DNA of 64,000 nucleotides from Agrobacterium albertimagni AOL15 (GTDB taxonomy: Bacteria; Pseudomonadota; Alphaproteobacteria; Rhizobiales; Rhizobiaceae): contig NZ_ALJF01000019.1 of the NCBI RefSeq assembly GCF_000300855.1, positions 62,001 through 126,000 on the forward strand, written 5' to 3'. Made by a program: the position numbers and the translations under genes. Shown here piece after piece: positions 8,698 through 16,886 of the stretch (position 1 is its first letter; every line of letters begins with the position of its first letter). The notes beneath the pieces were generated by a model that saw only the letters and a list, made by a program, of their open reading frames with translations, was not told where the DNA came from and did not search any database.

Positions 8698-11205
8698 CTA
8701 GAAGGAAACTGCATCGGCCCACCGGATCAGGGGATCGATGCTTCGGTTCGGGAAAACATAAGGTTGACCATCGACTGAAAGGCCTTCGGTCCAGTCGAGG
8801 CTGAGAAGCGGTCCGTCGGATTGCTGCAAAACCGCCCGCCGGCCGTCCGCAGACAGCTCGAGCTGCGTTTTCAATAGCTGCAACCGAAACCGCTGCAGAC
8901 TGTCGGCATCCGTGCCGTCGCCCACCAACCCGTACCAGGCGACATTCGTCCCCTCGGCGCGAAACTCGATGCCAGCGCCAGGGCCAGTTTCGACCGGCAC
9001 AATTGGACGGGTAGCTGTCAATGCAGCGAAGCCACGGCCGCTTTTCACGATGATCCAGTTGTCTTCGAGGATCACCTCGTCGAAGGCGCTGCGCTCAACA
9101 TAGGCATGCGTGAAAGGAAGCCGCGCATCCGCGCCGAGGTCATAGAGCAACAGGGCCGCATTGCCATACTGCGCGGCCCGCGGCATGGAGCCGTTGCCTG
9201 CCCAGTAGGATGGCCGTTGGTGTCCCCACGGATCGTCCTCGCCGGGATGGTTGACCCAGGCTTTGGCCAGCGGATTGGCGGCAAAGCGGATGTCGAGAAT
9301 ATGCTGCTGATGGCCGCGTCCACCGGGCTTTCCGTCCATGGTAGAGGACAACTGAACGGCAGCGGTCTTGTAGAGGACGAGCCTTGCCGCTTCGTCGTGG
9401 CCCTGGACGTAGTGGGCTGTCACGGCCTTGCCGACAGGCGGATCAACGACATCACGGGCTTCGGCAGGCGGCGAGTAGGACGCCGCAGCAAACATCGGGA
9501 GAGCGGCAACGCCGTCGTTCAACCAGCCCTGACCAAAGGCGACGGTCGCAAATGGTGCAAGCTCGGTCAGCGGCCCTGCACGCAATTCCTTGTCATAGGC
9601 CCGCCCCATGGTGCCGGCTGGCACGCCGGCCAGCGTATGGAACCCGATCATCAGGAAAAGCCGATCGAGCAGGTTTCGCGCCCGATCCCGGATTTCCCCT
9701 TCCGCAAGGTGTTCGAGCGCCAGAAGCCCGATGAAATCGATCGGGTAATAGGCGGCTGAATTCCATTCGGCGAGGCCATGAACCTCGACGGAATCGAACC
9801 ACCGCATCAGCCGGTTTTCAGCCAGCGCGGTCTGCTCGTGACCCCAGCGGCCGGAGCATTCGAACCGCCGGTCCGGGTAAAGGCGACCAGCCAGATACTG
9901 GGAGACATGGAAGCACAGCACATGGTTCTCGCTCCAGAACCACATCACGTCATTGCCGGGCTCATCCACCCAATAGCGATAATTGAGGATGCTCCGATCG
10001 ATCGCCGTCATCAAATCAGTCGGCACGCCATCACGGTAGCAGGCGGCGACCCAAAGCAGGGGCACGAGAACGAAATCAGAGCAGTCGCGCCGCTCATCGA
10101 TCGCAGCCAGCGTGTTGCCTATGACTTCGTAGAAGGCGTCATCCACCGAACGACCGGCAGCGAGTGCCGCAATCGCTCGCCCGGCCCGCAATTCGCCATG
10201 GCTTGCCATGTAGTCAAGGGCGACAGCCTTGCGCTCATCGAGCGACAGCCGGCGCATGTCTCTCGGCGCCTCCTTGAAAGTCGCGAAGGCGATGTGTCGT
10301 GCGACACGGGTTTCGCCGACCGAGAAGGTGAGATTGAGCGCATGATATCCATCCGGCAGGAATTGCGCCCCATCCAGCGTCAGTCTGCGTTCGCCGGCCT
10401 TCAGCGTCCCGCGCGTATCGAGAAGCGGCGGCTTGCCCCGCATATGCACGCTGGGCAGCACCTGTGCCGTGACTTCGACGTCCATCTCGACGGGCACACC
10501 GAATTCGAGGACCACCCGCCCGTCGCAGACATGCATCGGATCTGGCCTGACATCGGTCGCCAGAGCCTTGAGGAGACCGATGATATCGGGCGACACATCA
10601 ACCGGCAGTTCGGCGCGAAGCGGTGTGGTGTCGAGAAGTGTGAGTTCGAAAAACCAGAGTGCATCCCGCTCCGCCAGCTCCTCGGTCAACACGACGATTT
10701 CGCTTCCGTGATCGGCCAGCGGAAGCGCGATCTCGGTGACGCTCTCCTTGTTGCGCTGGAAGGGCTCGAACCTGGCGGCGAGCACACCATCGACCCAGAC
10801 ATGCACGCCGCCGCAGGTCGACAGTCGGAAATGGTGTGAACCTGGAACCGTAGGCACGAGCCGGGTCCGGAGCCAGCGCGACAAGCGCGTCGGACGGTGC
10901 CAGAAATCGGAGAACTCGACCCGCCGATTGAAGCCGGGCAGATAGAGACCGGTCACGGCAAAATCGCTTTGCAACTCGACCGTCCTCGATCCGACCTCCT
11001 TCCAGAGTGCAACACGGCATGGAAGGTCGCCGACATCGACGAAGCCGTTGATGAAGCGGTAGTTCACCCGATCTTCCGCCAGCGCAGGCTCACCGGGATA
11101 GTAGGTCTGCACGATGTCGCCCATCGCCCAGGCGGTCACGGAGCCGCCAGTGTCGACTGGAAAACCGCGCTCGCGGAGCCGTTTAGCGGCAGAGACCTCG
11201 CTCAT
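8698..11205 (-). CDS. Large unrecognised protein of a glycan-degradation operon
   Basis: An 835-residue protein with no signal peptide or membrane segment. I do not recognise the family. The N-terminal 300 residues look rich in beta strands (jelly-roll or fibronectin-like). Residues about 325-590 look helical, with aromatic-rich motifs such as MWFWSENHVLCFH and EWNSAAYYPIDFIGLLALEH, as in alpha/alpha toroid glycosidases and lyases. The C-terminal part (about 600-835) again looks beta-rich. The order beta, helical toroid, beta resembles large polysaccharide lyases and heparinase II/III-like enzymes, but I cannot assign catalytic residues. The start at 11205 has GGGGGAGGG upstream and overlaps the HAD gene stop by 4 bp. 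Its position next to a GH105 gene suggests a glycan-cleaving enzyme, possibly a new family. Confidence 0.8.
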   Translation of the reverse strand: MSEVSAAKRLRERGFPVDTGGSVTAWAMGDIVQTYYPGEPALAEDRVNYRFINGFVDVGDLPCRVALWKEVGSRTVELQSDFAVTGLYLPGFNRRVEFSDFWHRPTRLSRWLRTRLVPTVPGSHHFRLSTCGGVHVWVDGVLAARFEPFQRNKESVTEIALPLADHGSEIVVLTEELAERDALWFFELTLLDTTPLRAELPVDVSPDIIGLLKALATDVRPDPMHVCDGRVVLEFGVPVEMDVEVTAQVLPSVHMRGKPPLLDTRGTLKAGERRLTLDGAQFLPDGYHALNLTFSVGETRVARHIAFATFKEAPRDMRRLSLDERKAVALDYMASHGELRAGRAIAALAAGRSVDDAFYEVIGNTLAAIDERRDCSDFVLVPLLWVAACYRDGVPTDLMTAIDRSILNYRYWVDEPGNDVMWFWSENHVLCFHVSQYLAGRLYPDRRFECSGRWGHEQTALAENRLMRWFDSVEVHGLAEWNSAAYYPIDFIGLLALEHLAEGEIRDRARNLLDRLFLMIGFHTLAGVPAGTMGRAYDKELRAGPLTELAPFATVAFGQGWLNDGVAALPMFAAASYSPPAEARDVVDPPVGKAVTAHYVQGHDEAARLVLYKTAAVQLSSTMDGKPGGRGHQQHILDIRFAANPLAKAWVNHPGEDDPWGHQRPSYWAGNGSMPRAAQYGNAALLLYDLGADARLPFTHAYVERSAFDEVILEDNWIIVKSGRGFAALTATRPIVPVETGPGAGIEFRAEGTNVAWYGLVGDGTDADSLQRFRLQLLKTQLELSADGRRAVLQQSDGPLLSLDWTEGLSVDGQPYVFPNRSIDPLIRWADAVSF

Positions 11206-12476
11206 GCGGCGCCCTCCCCCATCTCGACAGCCGTTTCCGGAAGCGCCAATTCGATCTTTTCCAGCAATGCCGGAAGCTGCGTGATCTGTTTGATAGTCAG
11301 CCGCGGCCGCTCATGCCGATGCTTTGGCTTGTGAGTTCGTCGGAGCGACCAGGCGAGGAAGATGCTGATCAGGCCGAACCGGTTGGCCCCGAGAATGTCG
11401 CGCTCCAGATTGTTGCCGACCATGACAGTGCGGGCCCGGTCGCTCTCGCTAAGTCCGAGCGCATCGAACGCGGTGGAAAACATTCGGGGCGACGGCTTCA
11501 ACTCCCCGACATCCCCCGAAATGACGTGGGCCTCGAAGCAGGACCACAGCCCATGCTGGCCAAGGAGGTTCTCGAACGTGGCACGAGGGCCATCCGCCAC
11601 GAGCGCCAGGCGATGACCGGCCGTCGCCAGTTCCTGCAGCATGGCATCCGCGCCGGGGATAAGCTTGCCGGACACCACGACATCGGATCCCGGCAGCTTC
11701 ACTTCAGTCGACTCGTCGACAAGCGTATCACCGCAGTCCAGAAACACCGCAGCGAGATGCGGTACGGTGATGGGCAGGCGAGCCGTCAAGGCTGCGAACC
11801 TTTGCGGAATCCACGCTTCGAGCGCGGCCCAGGGCAGAAGTTCAGGCTCCAGGCCCGGCACCTCGGCAAACCTCCAGGCTGGCTGGAAGCCAGACCGTTT
11901 CAGGAAGAGACGCGCAAGACGTATTTCATAGCGTGACGCCGAAATAAGCCCGGCGTCCGAAAACAGGTTCGAGAGATGAATGCCTTCCTCTCCGGCTAAA
12001 ACTCCGCACATGGCATCGACAAAAACGCCGGCCTCATGCCGCATGATGTCAGGGTCGGCCCAATGCGCATGTTTGCCCGGCTCGACGAACAGTACGGGTC
12101 GGGGACCCTGGAGCGGCATCGAACCATCCGGTCGCCGCATCGTCAGTCGCGCACCATGACGCGATGCCTCGACCTTGAGGACATCACCATCTGCATCGAG
12201 ATGAACCCAAACATGTTCGAGGTCATAGAGATGCTGGATATCCCAGTCATACCAGACGGCATACTCGATCACGGTCCCGCGCCCCGGCCGGATCCGGAAC
12301 TTGGACGACACGGACTTAGCCGGCGCACGATAAAGCGTGTAGCCCATGGCGACCGGTGAGAAGGGCTCCTTCGCATCGAGATGGAAGACGGGCCTGTGCC
12401 GTGTCGCCAGCAAATGGTCAGCTTGCAGAATCTGGGGCGCAGGAAACTCGACCGGGAAAAGAGCGCGTGCGTTCAT
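11202..12476 (-). CDS. HAD-superfamily protein with an N-terminal domain of unknown function
   Basis: A 424-residue two-domain protein. Residues 1-235 form a domain I do not recognise, with a conserved-looking core YAVWYDWDIQHLYDLEH at 72-88. Residues 240-400 are a HAD fold: FLDCGDTLVD (nucleophile D247), ELKPSP (K327) and VGNNLERD (D360). Motif I is D-x-G-D in place of D-x-D, and motif II lacks its usual Ser/Thr (LVADGP), so phosphatase activity is uncertain. The start at 12476 forms a TGATG overlap with the upstream ATPase stop, so translation is coupled. The frame runs 33 codons further upstream into that gene, but this part is not coding. It could be a sugar-phosphate phosphatase or a regulator of the operon. 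Confidence 0.82.
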   Translation of the reverse strand: MNARALFPVEFPAPQILQADHLLATRHRPVFHLDAKEPFSPVAMGYTLYRAPAKSVSSKFRIRPGRGTVIEYAVWYDWDIQHLYDLEHVWVHLDADGDVLKVEASRHGARLTMRRPDGSMPLQGPRPVLFVEPGKHAHWADPDIMRHEAGVFVDAMCGVLAGEEGIHLSNLFSDAGLISASRYEIRLARLFLKRSGFQPAWRFAEVPGLEPELLPWAALEAWIPQRFAALTARLPITVPHLAAVFLDCGDTLVDESTEVKLPGSDVVVSGKLIPGADAMLQELATAGHRLALVADGPRATFENLLGQHGLWSCFEAHVISGDVGELKPSPRMFSTAFDALGLSESDRARTVMVGNNLERDILGANRFGLISIFLAWSLRRTHKPKHRHERPRLTIKQITQLPALLEKIELALPETAVEMGEGAA

Positions 12477-13522
12477 CAGCCGCTCACCCCCACGAGATCG
12501 AGAGTTTCCGCATAGTGGCAACGCACCTGTCTGCCGCTGGCAACAGTCCTCAGTTCCGGTGTTTCCTTGCGGCAAGCCTCATCCGCATAAGGGCAGCGCG
12601 GATGGAAAGGACAACCGCTCGGTACATTCATCGCGTCCGCGATCTCGCCCTTCAGCGGCACGCGTTTTCGGGCGCGATTGCCCCGCGGGTCCGGCTGCGG
12701 CACAGCCGCCAGCAAGGCCTCAGTGTAGGGATGCAATGGCTTTTCGAACATCGCGTCCGTCGGGCCGACCTCCATCAGGCGCCCGAGATACATCACGCCC
12801 ACCCGGTCGGAGATATGCTCTACCATGCCCAGATCATGGGTGATGAAGAGATAGGTGAGCCCGAGCTTCTCCTGGAGATCCTGCATCAGGTTGATGTTCT
12901 GCGCTGCCACCGACACGTCGAGTGCCGAGACGGCTTCGTCGGCGGCAATGAAGCTCGGATTGAGGGCCAATGCCCGCGCGATGCCGATCCGCTGGCGCTG
13001 GCCACCGGAGAAGGCGTGCGGATACCGCATGACATATTCCGGACGGAGCCCCACCAGCCCCAGCAGTTCCGCGACGCGATCCTTGATCTCCGCCGGCGTG
13101 CCCATACCGTGAATGAGCAGCGGCTCACCGACGAGATCGAGCAGCCGCATACGCGGGTTGAGCGACGAATAGGGGTCTTGGAAGATCATTTGCATTTCGC
13201 GGCGGATCGACCGCATGTCCCGGTCACCGAGCCGGGTGATGTCGACAACTTCGCCGCTTTCCCGGCGAAAAAGGATCTCGCCCGCCGTCAGGTCATAGGC
13301 GCGCAAAATGAGCCTGGCGATCGACGACTTGCCCGAGCCGCTTTCCCCGACCAGACCGAAGGTTTCGCCCTTGCGAATGTCGAAGCTGATATCATCGACC
13401 GCTTTGATGGTCGCGACCTCGCGGCGCTTCCAGCCTTCGTAGATGGGGAAGAATTTCTTCACTCCGCGAACGGAGATCAGCGTATCCTTGTCGAGGGCGT
13501 CTTGAAGAGGCGCGATCATCAT
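12476..13522 (-). CDS. Oligopeptide-type ABC transporter ATPase, DppF/OppF class
   Basis: An ATPase of 348 residues that powers the importer encoded upstream. Walker [10 protein letters not shown], signature FSGGQRQRIG, Walker B FIAADEAVSALD and the switch histidine in FITHDLG are all present. The C-terminal extension with CPFHPRCPYADEAC is typical of oligopeptide/dipeptide-type ATPases. It overlaps the DppD-like gene by 4 bp (ATGA) and the HAD gene by one base. In this operon the importer sits among glycosidases, so the likely substrate is an oligosaccharide and not a peptide; other members of this importer class in rhizobia carry sugars. Confidence 0.93.
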   Translation of the reverse strand: MMIAPLQDALDKDTLISVRGVKKFFPIYEGWKRREVATIKAVDDISFDIRKGETFGLVGESGSGKSSIARLILRAYDLTAGEILFRRESGEVVDITRLGDRDMRSIRREMQMIFQDPYSSLNPRMRLLDLVGEPLLIHGMGTPAEIKDRVAELLGLVGLRPEYVMRYPHAFSGGQRQRIGIARALALNPSFIAADEAVSALDVSVAAQNINLMQDLQEKLGLTYLFITHDLGMVEHISDRVGVMYLGRLMEVGPTDAMFEKPLHPYTEALLAAVPQPDPRGNRARKRVPLKGEIADAMNVPSGCPFHPRCPYADEACRKETPELRTVASGRQVRCHYAETLDLVGVSG

Positions 13523-14574
13523 GCGAACTCCGCCGCGGGCACGATCTGGCCGGCGAAATGACAGCGGGCCCGCTGGCCGCTGGCGAATTGGACGTCATCC
13601 GGCAGTGCCGAGTCACAAATCCCGGCGACGCCATGCAGGCAACGCGGGTGGAAGGAACAGCCGGTCGGGACATTGTAAGGGTCGGGCACCACGCCCGCGA
13701 TGGTCCGCAGACGGCTGCCATGGCTCCGTCCCAGCCGCGGGATCGATTGCAGCAGCGCCTGGGTATAGGGGTGCTTCGGCTCGTAGAAGATTTCATCCAC
13801 CGTGCCGGTCTCGACGACGCGCCCCAGATACATGACGGCGACACGGTCGGCGATATCGGCCACCACGCCGAAGTTGTGGGTGATGAAGACGATCGCCATG
13901 CCGAACTCCTGCTGCAGCGATTTCAGCAGCTCGAGGATTTGCGCCTCCGTCGTCACGTCGAGCGCCGTGGTCGGCTCATCGGCGATCAACAGTGTCGGAT
14001 CACAAGAAAGCGCCAGCGCGATCATGGCACGCTGCCGCATGCCGCCCGACAGGTGATGGGGATAGCGGTCGACGATGTCGTTGGGTCGCGGCATCTGAAC
14101 ACGCGTCAGAAGCTCGATCGCCTGGTTGCGGGCTTCAGCCTTGGAAACCTTTCGATGCAGCATCACGGTGCGCATGATCTGCGTTCCGATGGTGTGGACT
14201 GGCGACAGCGCCGTCATCGGCTCCTGGAAGACCATGCCGATCTCGCCGCCACGGATGTCGCGCATCTCACGGCCTTGCCAGTCGAGGTCGGAGATCCGGA
14301 CTTCCTGGCCATTGCCACGACGGAAACGAATGCTGCCATGCGCATTGATCGCGCTGCGCGGCTGAAGACGCATGATCGAACGCGCCGTGACCGACTTGCC
14401 CGACCCGCTTTCCCCGACGATTCCGAGTACTTCGCCGCGGTTGACGTGATAGGACACGCCGTTCACCGCCCTCACCAACCCGTCGCGGGTGGGAAAATGC
14501 ACGCCGACATTGTCGAGTTCGAGCAGCCTCTCAGACGGCATGGGCATCTGGCTGGCCTTGTTTATGGACTGCAT
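13519..14574 (-). CDS. Oligopeptide-type ABC transporter ATPase, DppD/OppD class
   Basis: An ATPase of 351 residues and the partner of the DppF-like subunit. Walker [10 protein letters not shown], signature [10 protein letters not shown], Walker [14 protein letters not shown] and FITHNFG are visible, with the C-terminal oligopeptide-ATPase region [11 protein letters not shown] place the start at 14574 because GAGGGAG lies about 8 bp upstream; the longer frame would overlap the permease gene. The gene follows the DppC-like permease by 13 bp and overlaps the DppF-like gene by 4 bp. Confidence 0.92.
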   Translation of the reverse strand: MQSINKASQMPMPSERLLELDNVGVHFPTRDGLVRAVNGVSYHVNRGEVLGIVGESGSGKSVTARSIMRLQPRSAINAHGSIRFRRGNGQEVRISDLDWQGREMRDIRGGEIGMVFQEPMTALSPVHTIGTQIMRTVMLHRKVSKAEARNQAIELLTRVQMPRPNDIVDRYPHHLSGGMRQRAMIALALSCDPTLLIADEPTTALDVTTEAQILELLKSLQQEFGMAIVFITHNFGVVADIADRVAVMYLGRVVETGTVDEIFYEPKHPYTQALLQSIPRLGRSHGSRLRTIAGVVPDPYNVPTGCSFHPRCLHGVAGICDSALPDDVQFASGQRARCHFAGQIVPAAEFA

Positions 14575-14587
14575 CGGTCCCACTCCC

Positions 14588-15751
14588 TCATTGACCATAG
14601 GGATCGGCCGCATCGCGCAGGCCATCACCGATGAAGTTGAACGCGAGGACAACGAGCACCACAGCCACGCCGGGCGCGAGCAGCCACGGCGCCATGGAGA
14701 TCGAGCGCAAGTTCTGTGCATCCTGCAGCAGCACACCCCAGCTGACGACCGGCGGGCGCAGACCGAGGCCGAGGAAGCTCAGCGCCGTTTCACCGAGGAT
14801 CATTTCCGGCACGGCGAGCGTCAGTGCCGCGATGATGTAACTCGTCATTGCCGGCAGCATGTGGCGCGTGACGATCCGGTATTCGGAAGCGCCGGCCAGC
14901 CGAGCCGCAAGAACATAGTCTTCGGTCTTAAGGGACAGGAAGCGACCTCGCACGACGCGCGCAAGATGGGTCCAGCCGATCAGCGAGAGGATGAGCGTGA
15001 TCAGGACATAGACAAAGATCGGGTCCCAGGCGATCGGCAACGCGGCAGCCAGACCCATCCACAATGGAATTGTCGGGATTGACCGGATGAACTCCATCAG
15101 CCGCTGGATCGCGGAATCGATGCGGCCGCCGTAGTAGCCGGAGATTGCCCCCAGAGTCAGACCCAAAACGAAGGCGAAGGCGACACCGACCAGACCGGCC
15201 GACAGCGTCACGCGTGCCCCATGGATCAGACGGCTGTAGAGGTCGCGACCGAGCGAATCCGTGCCAAGAAGGTTGATCTGCTGGCGACGGTCGTCGATAC
15301 CGAACAACCTCAGGCGGGTGTCCACCAAGCCGAAGAACCGGTATGCTTCCCCCTGCACGAAGAACTGTATCGGCAGCGGCTTGCTGGTGTCCTCCTCGTA
15401 GATCACGCGCGCCGTTTCAGGATCGCGTGTCCGTTTCATCGGATAGACGAAGGGGCGGTGCAGTTCGCCGTCATGCAGGATGCGCACGGTGCTGGGCGGC
15501 GCGAACGTATTCAGGCGATTGATGGTGAAGGGCGCATAGGGCGTGAAGAAATGCGCGAAGATCGCCAGCGTCGAGAGGATGATCATGAAGATCAACGAGA
15601 CGACCGCGAGTTTGTGCTTGCGAAAGCGCCACCACACCAGCGTCCAGGGCTTTGCCGTGTAAAGGCTTTCGTCGCGGAACTCTTCCTTGGGCGCCAGAGG
15701 CGGCACGCGCAGCGTATGGAAGATCGGTGAGAGTTTCTGAAGGTCGGTCAT
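14588..15751 (-). CDS. Oligopeptide-type ABC transporter permease, DppC class
   Basis: A membrane permease of 387 residues. After a hydrophilic N terminus there is one membrane segment (about 50-72), then an outside region of about 100 residues that is longer than in DppC. The core permease domain follows (about 190-385), with the GTDSLGRDLYSRLIHGARVTL motif region and the EAA-type loop AARLAGASEYRIVTRHMLP. It lies 6 bp after the DppB-like permease gene. The enlarged loop is shared with importers of larger substrates, in line with an oligosaccharide. Confidence 0.92.
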   Translation of the reverse strand: MTDLQKLSPIFHTLRVPPLAPKEEFRDESLYTAKPWTLVWWRFRKHKLAVVSLIFMIILSTLAIFAHFFTPYAPFTINRLNTFAPPSTVRILHDGELHRPFVYPMKRTRDPETARVIYEEDTSKPLPIQFFVQGEAYRFFGLVDTRLRLFGIDDRRQQINLLGTDSLGRDLYSRLIHGARVTLSAGLVGVAFAFVLGLTLGAISGYYGGRIDSAIQRLMEFIRSIPTIPLWMGLAAALPIAWDPIFVYVLITLILSLIGWTHLARVVRGRFLSLKTEDYVLAARLAGASEYRIVTRHMLPAMTSYIIAALTLAVPEMILGETALSFLGLGLRPPVVSWGVLLQDAQNLRSISMAPWLLAPGVAVVLVVLAFNFIGDGLRDAADPYGQ

Positions 15752-15757
15752 GGAGCC

Positions 15758-16744
15758 TCACGAAAACCGGATGCGCGGATCGGACAGCGCGAGCAGGATG
15801 TCCGAGAGCACCGTGCCGATGACGGTGAAGACGCTGAGAATGAGAATGAAGCTGCCGGCGAGATACATGTCCTGCATCTTGAGCGCCTGCAGCAGAAGCG
15901 GACCGGTGGTCGGCAGATTGAGCACGACGGCGGTGATGACGTCACCGGAGAAGAGCGCCGGCAAGGCCCAGCCGACCGTCGAGATGAACGGGTTGAGGGC
16001 CACCCGGACCGGATAACGCCAGACGACCGTGCGCTCGCTGAACCCTTGCGCATAAGCGGTCTCGACATAGGGCTTGCGCAGCTCGTCCAGCATGTTGGCG
16101 CGCATGACGCGGATCAGGCCGGCCGCACCGCCGGTCGCCAGCACCACGAGCGGGATCCAGATGTGCGAAAGCATGTTGACGAATTTGTCGAAATCCCACG
16201 GCTTGCCTTGAAACTCGGGCGACACCAGTCCTCCGACATCCATGTTGAGCCAGACGAAGGTCATCCACATGAGAACCAGCGCCAGCAGGAAGTCGGGTAT
16301 GCCCTTGCCCAGGAAGCCGAAGACCGTGAATACATAGTCGAAGACGGAATACTGGCGGGTTGCCGAATAGACGCCGACCGGAATGGCGATCATCCAGGTG
16401 AAGATCATGCTGAGCGTCGATATCGCCAGCGTCAATCCGAGGCGATCCCAGATGAGATCGCTGACCGGGGCGTTCCATTCCAGCGAACGACCGAAGTCTC
16501 CGTAGAAGATGATGTTCGAGATCCAACGCCAGTATTGCACCAGGATCGGGTCGTTCAGACCATATTGCTGGCGCATAAGCTCTTCCTGCAGCTCGGTGAT
16601 GTACTCGCCGCCACTGCGCAGCTGTGCCGCATAGGCCGTCACGAAGTCACCCGGCGGCAGCTGGATGATCACGAAGGCGATGAAGGAGACGAAGATCAGT
16701 GTGGGGATGGCCCACAGCAACCGCCGGACAGCATAGCCGAGCAT
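15758..16744 (-). CDS. Oligopeptide-type ABC transporter permease, DppB class
   Basis: A permease of 328 residues with the DppB pattern: an N-terminal membrane helix (MLGYAVRRLLWAIPTLIFV), an outside region ending in GDFGRS, and a five-helix core with the EAA loop VETAYAQGFSERTVVWRYP. The start at 16744 is chosen for its GAGGA ribosome binding site 7 bp upstream and the family's usual N terminus; the frame stays open 23 codons further up. It follows the binding-protein gene across a gap of 142 bp that contains a stable hairpin, which probably lowers permease expression relative to the binding protein. Confidence 0.92.
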   Translation of the reverse strand: MLGYAVRRLLWAIPTLIFVSFIAFVIIQLPPGDFVTAYAAQLRSGGEYITELQEELMRQQYGLNDPILVQYWRWISNIIFYGDFGRSLEWNAPVSDLIWDRLGLTLAISTLSMIFTWMIAIPVGVYSATRQYSVFDYVFTVFGFLGKGIPDFLLALVLMWMTFVWLNMDVGGLVSPEFQGKPWDFDKFVNMLSHIWIPLVVLATGGAAGLIRVMRANMLDELRKPYVETAYAQGFSERTVVWRYPVRVALNPFISTVGWALPALFSGDVITAVVLNLPTTGPLLLQALKMQDMYLAGSFILILSVFTVIGTVLSDILLALSDPRIRFS

Positions 16745-16840
16745 GCGCTTTTCCTCTGTCTTGCCGGGCGCCGGGGCACCATCGGAGAGGGCAAAGCCCG
16801 CGCCGTACGGCAAAATCCATGCATATCAAGTGAGATCGAA

Positions 16841-16873
16841 AGCCCCGCGAAACTGTGTTGGCGGCGCGGGGCT
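16841..16873 (-). terminator. Attenuator-like hairpin after the glycan-binding protein gene
   Basis: A 9-bp inverted repeat (AGCCCCGCG and CGCGGGGCT, 15-nt loop) lies 13 bp after the binding-protein stop and is followed on the minus strand by TTTCG. The short T-run suggests partial termination or 3'-end protection before the permease genes. Confidence 0.55.
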
Positions 16874-16886
16874 CCCTTCGCAAAGA

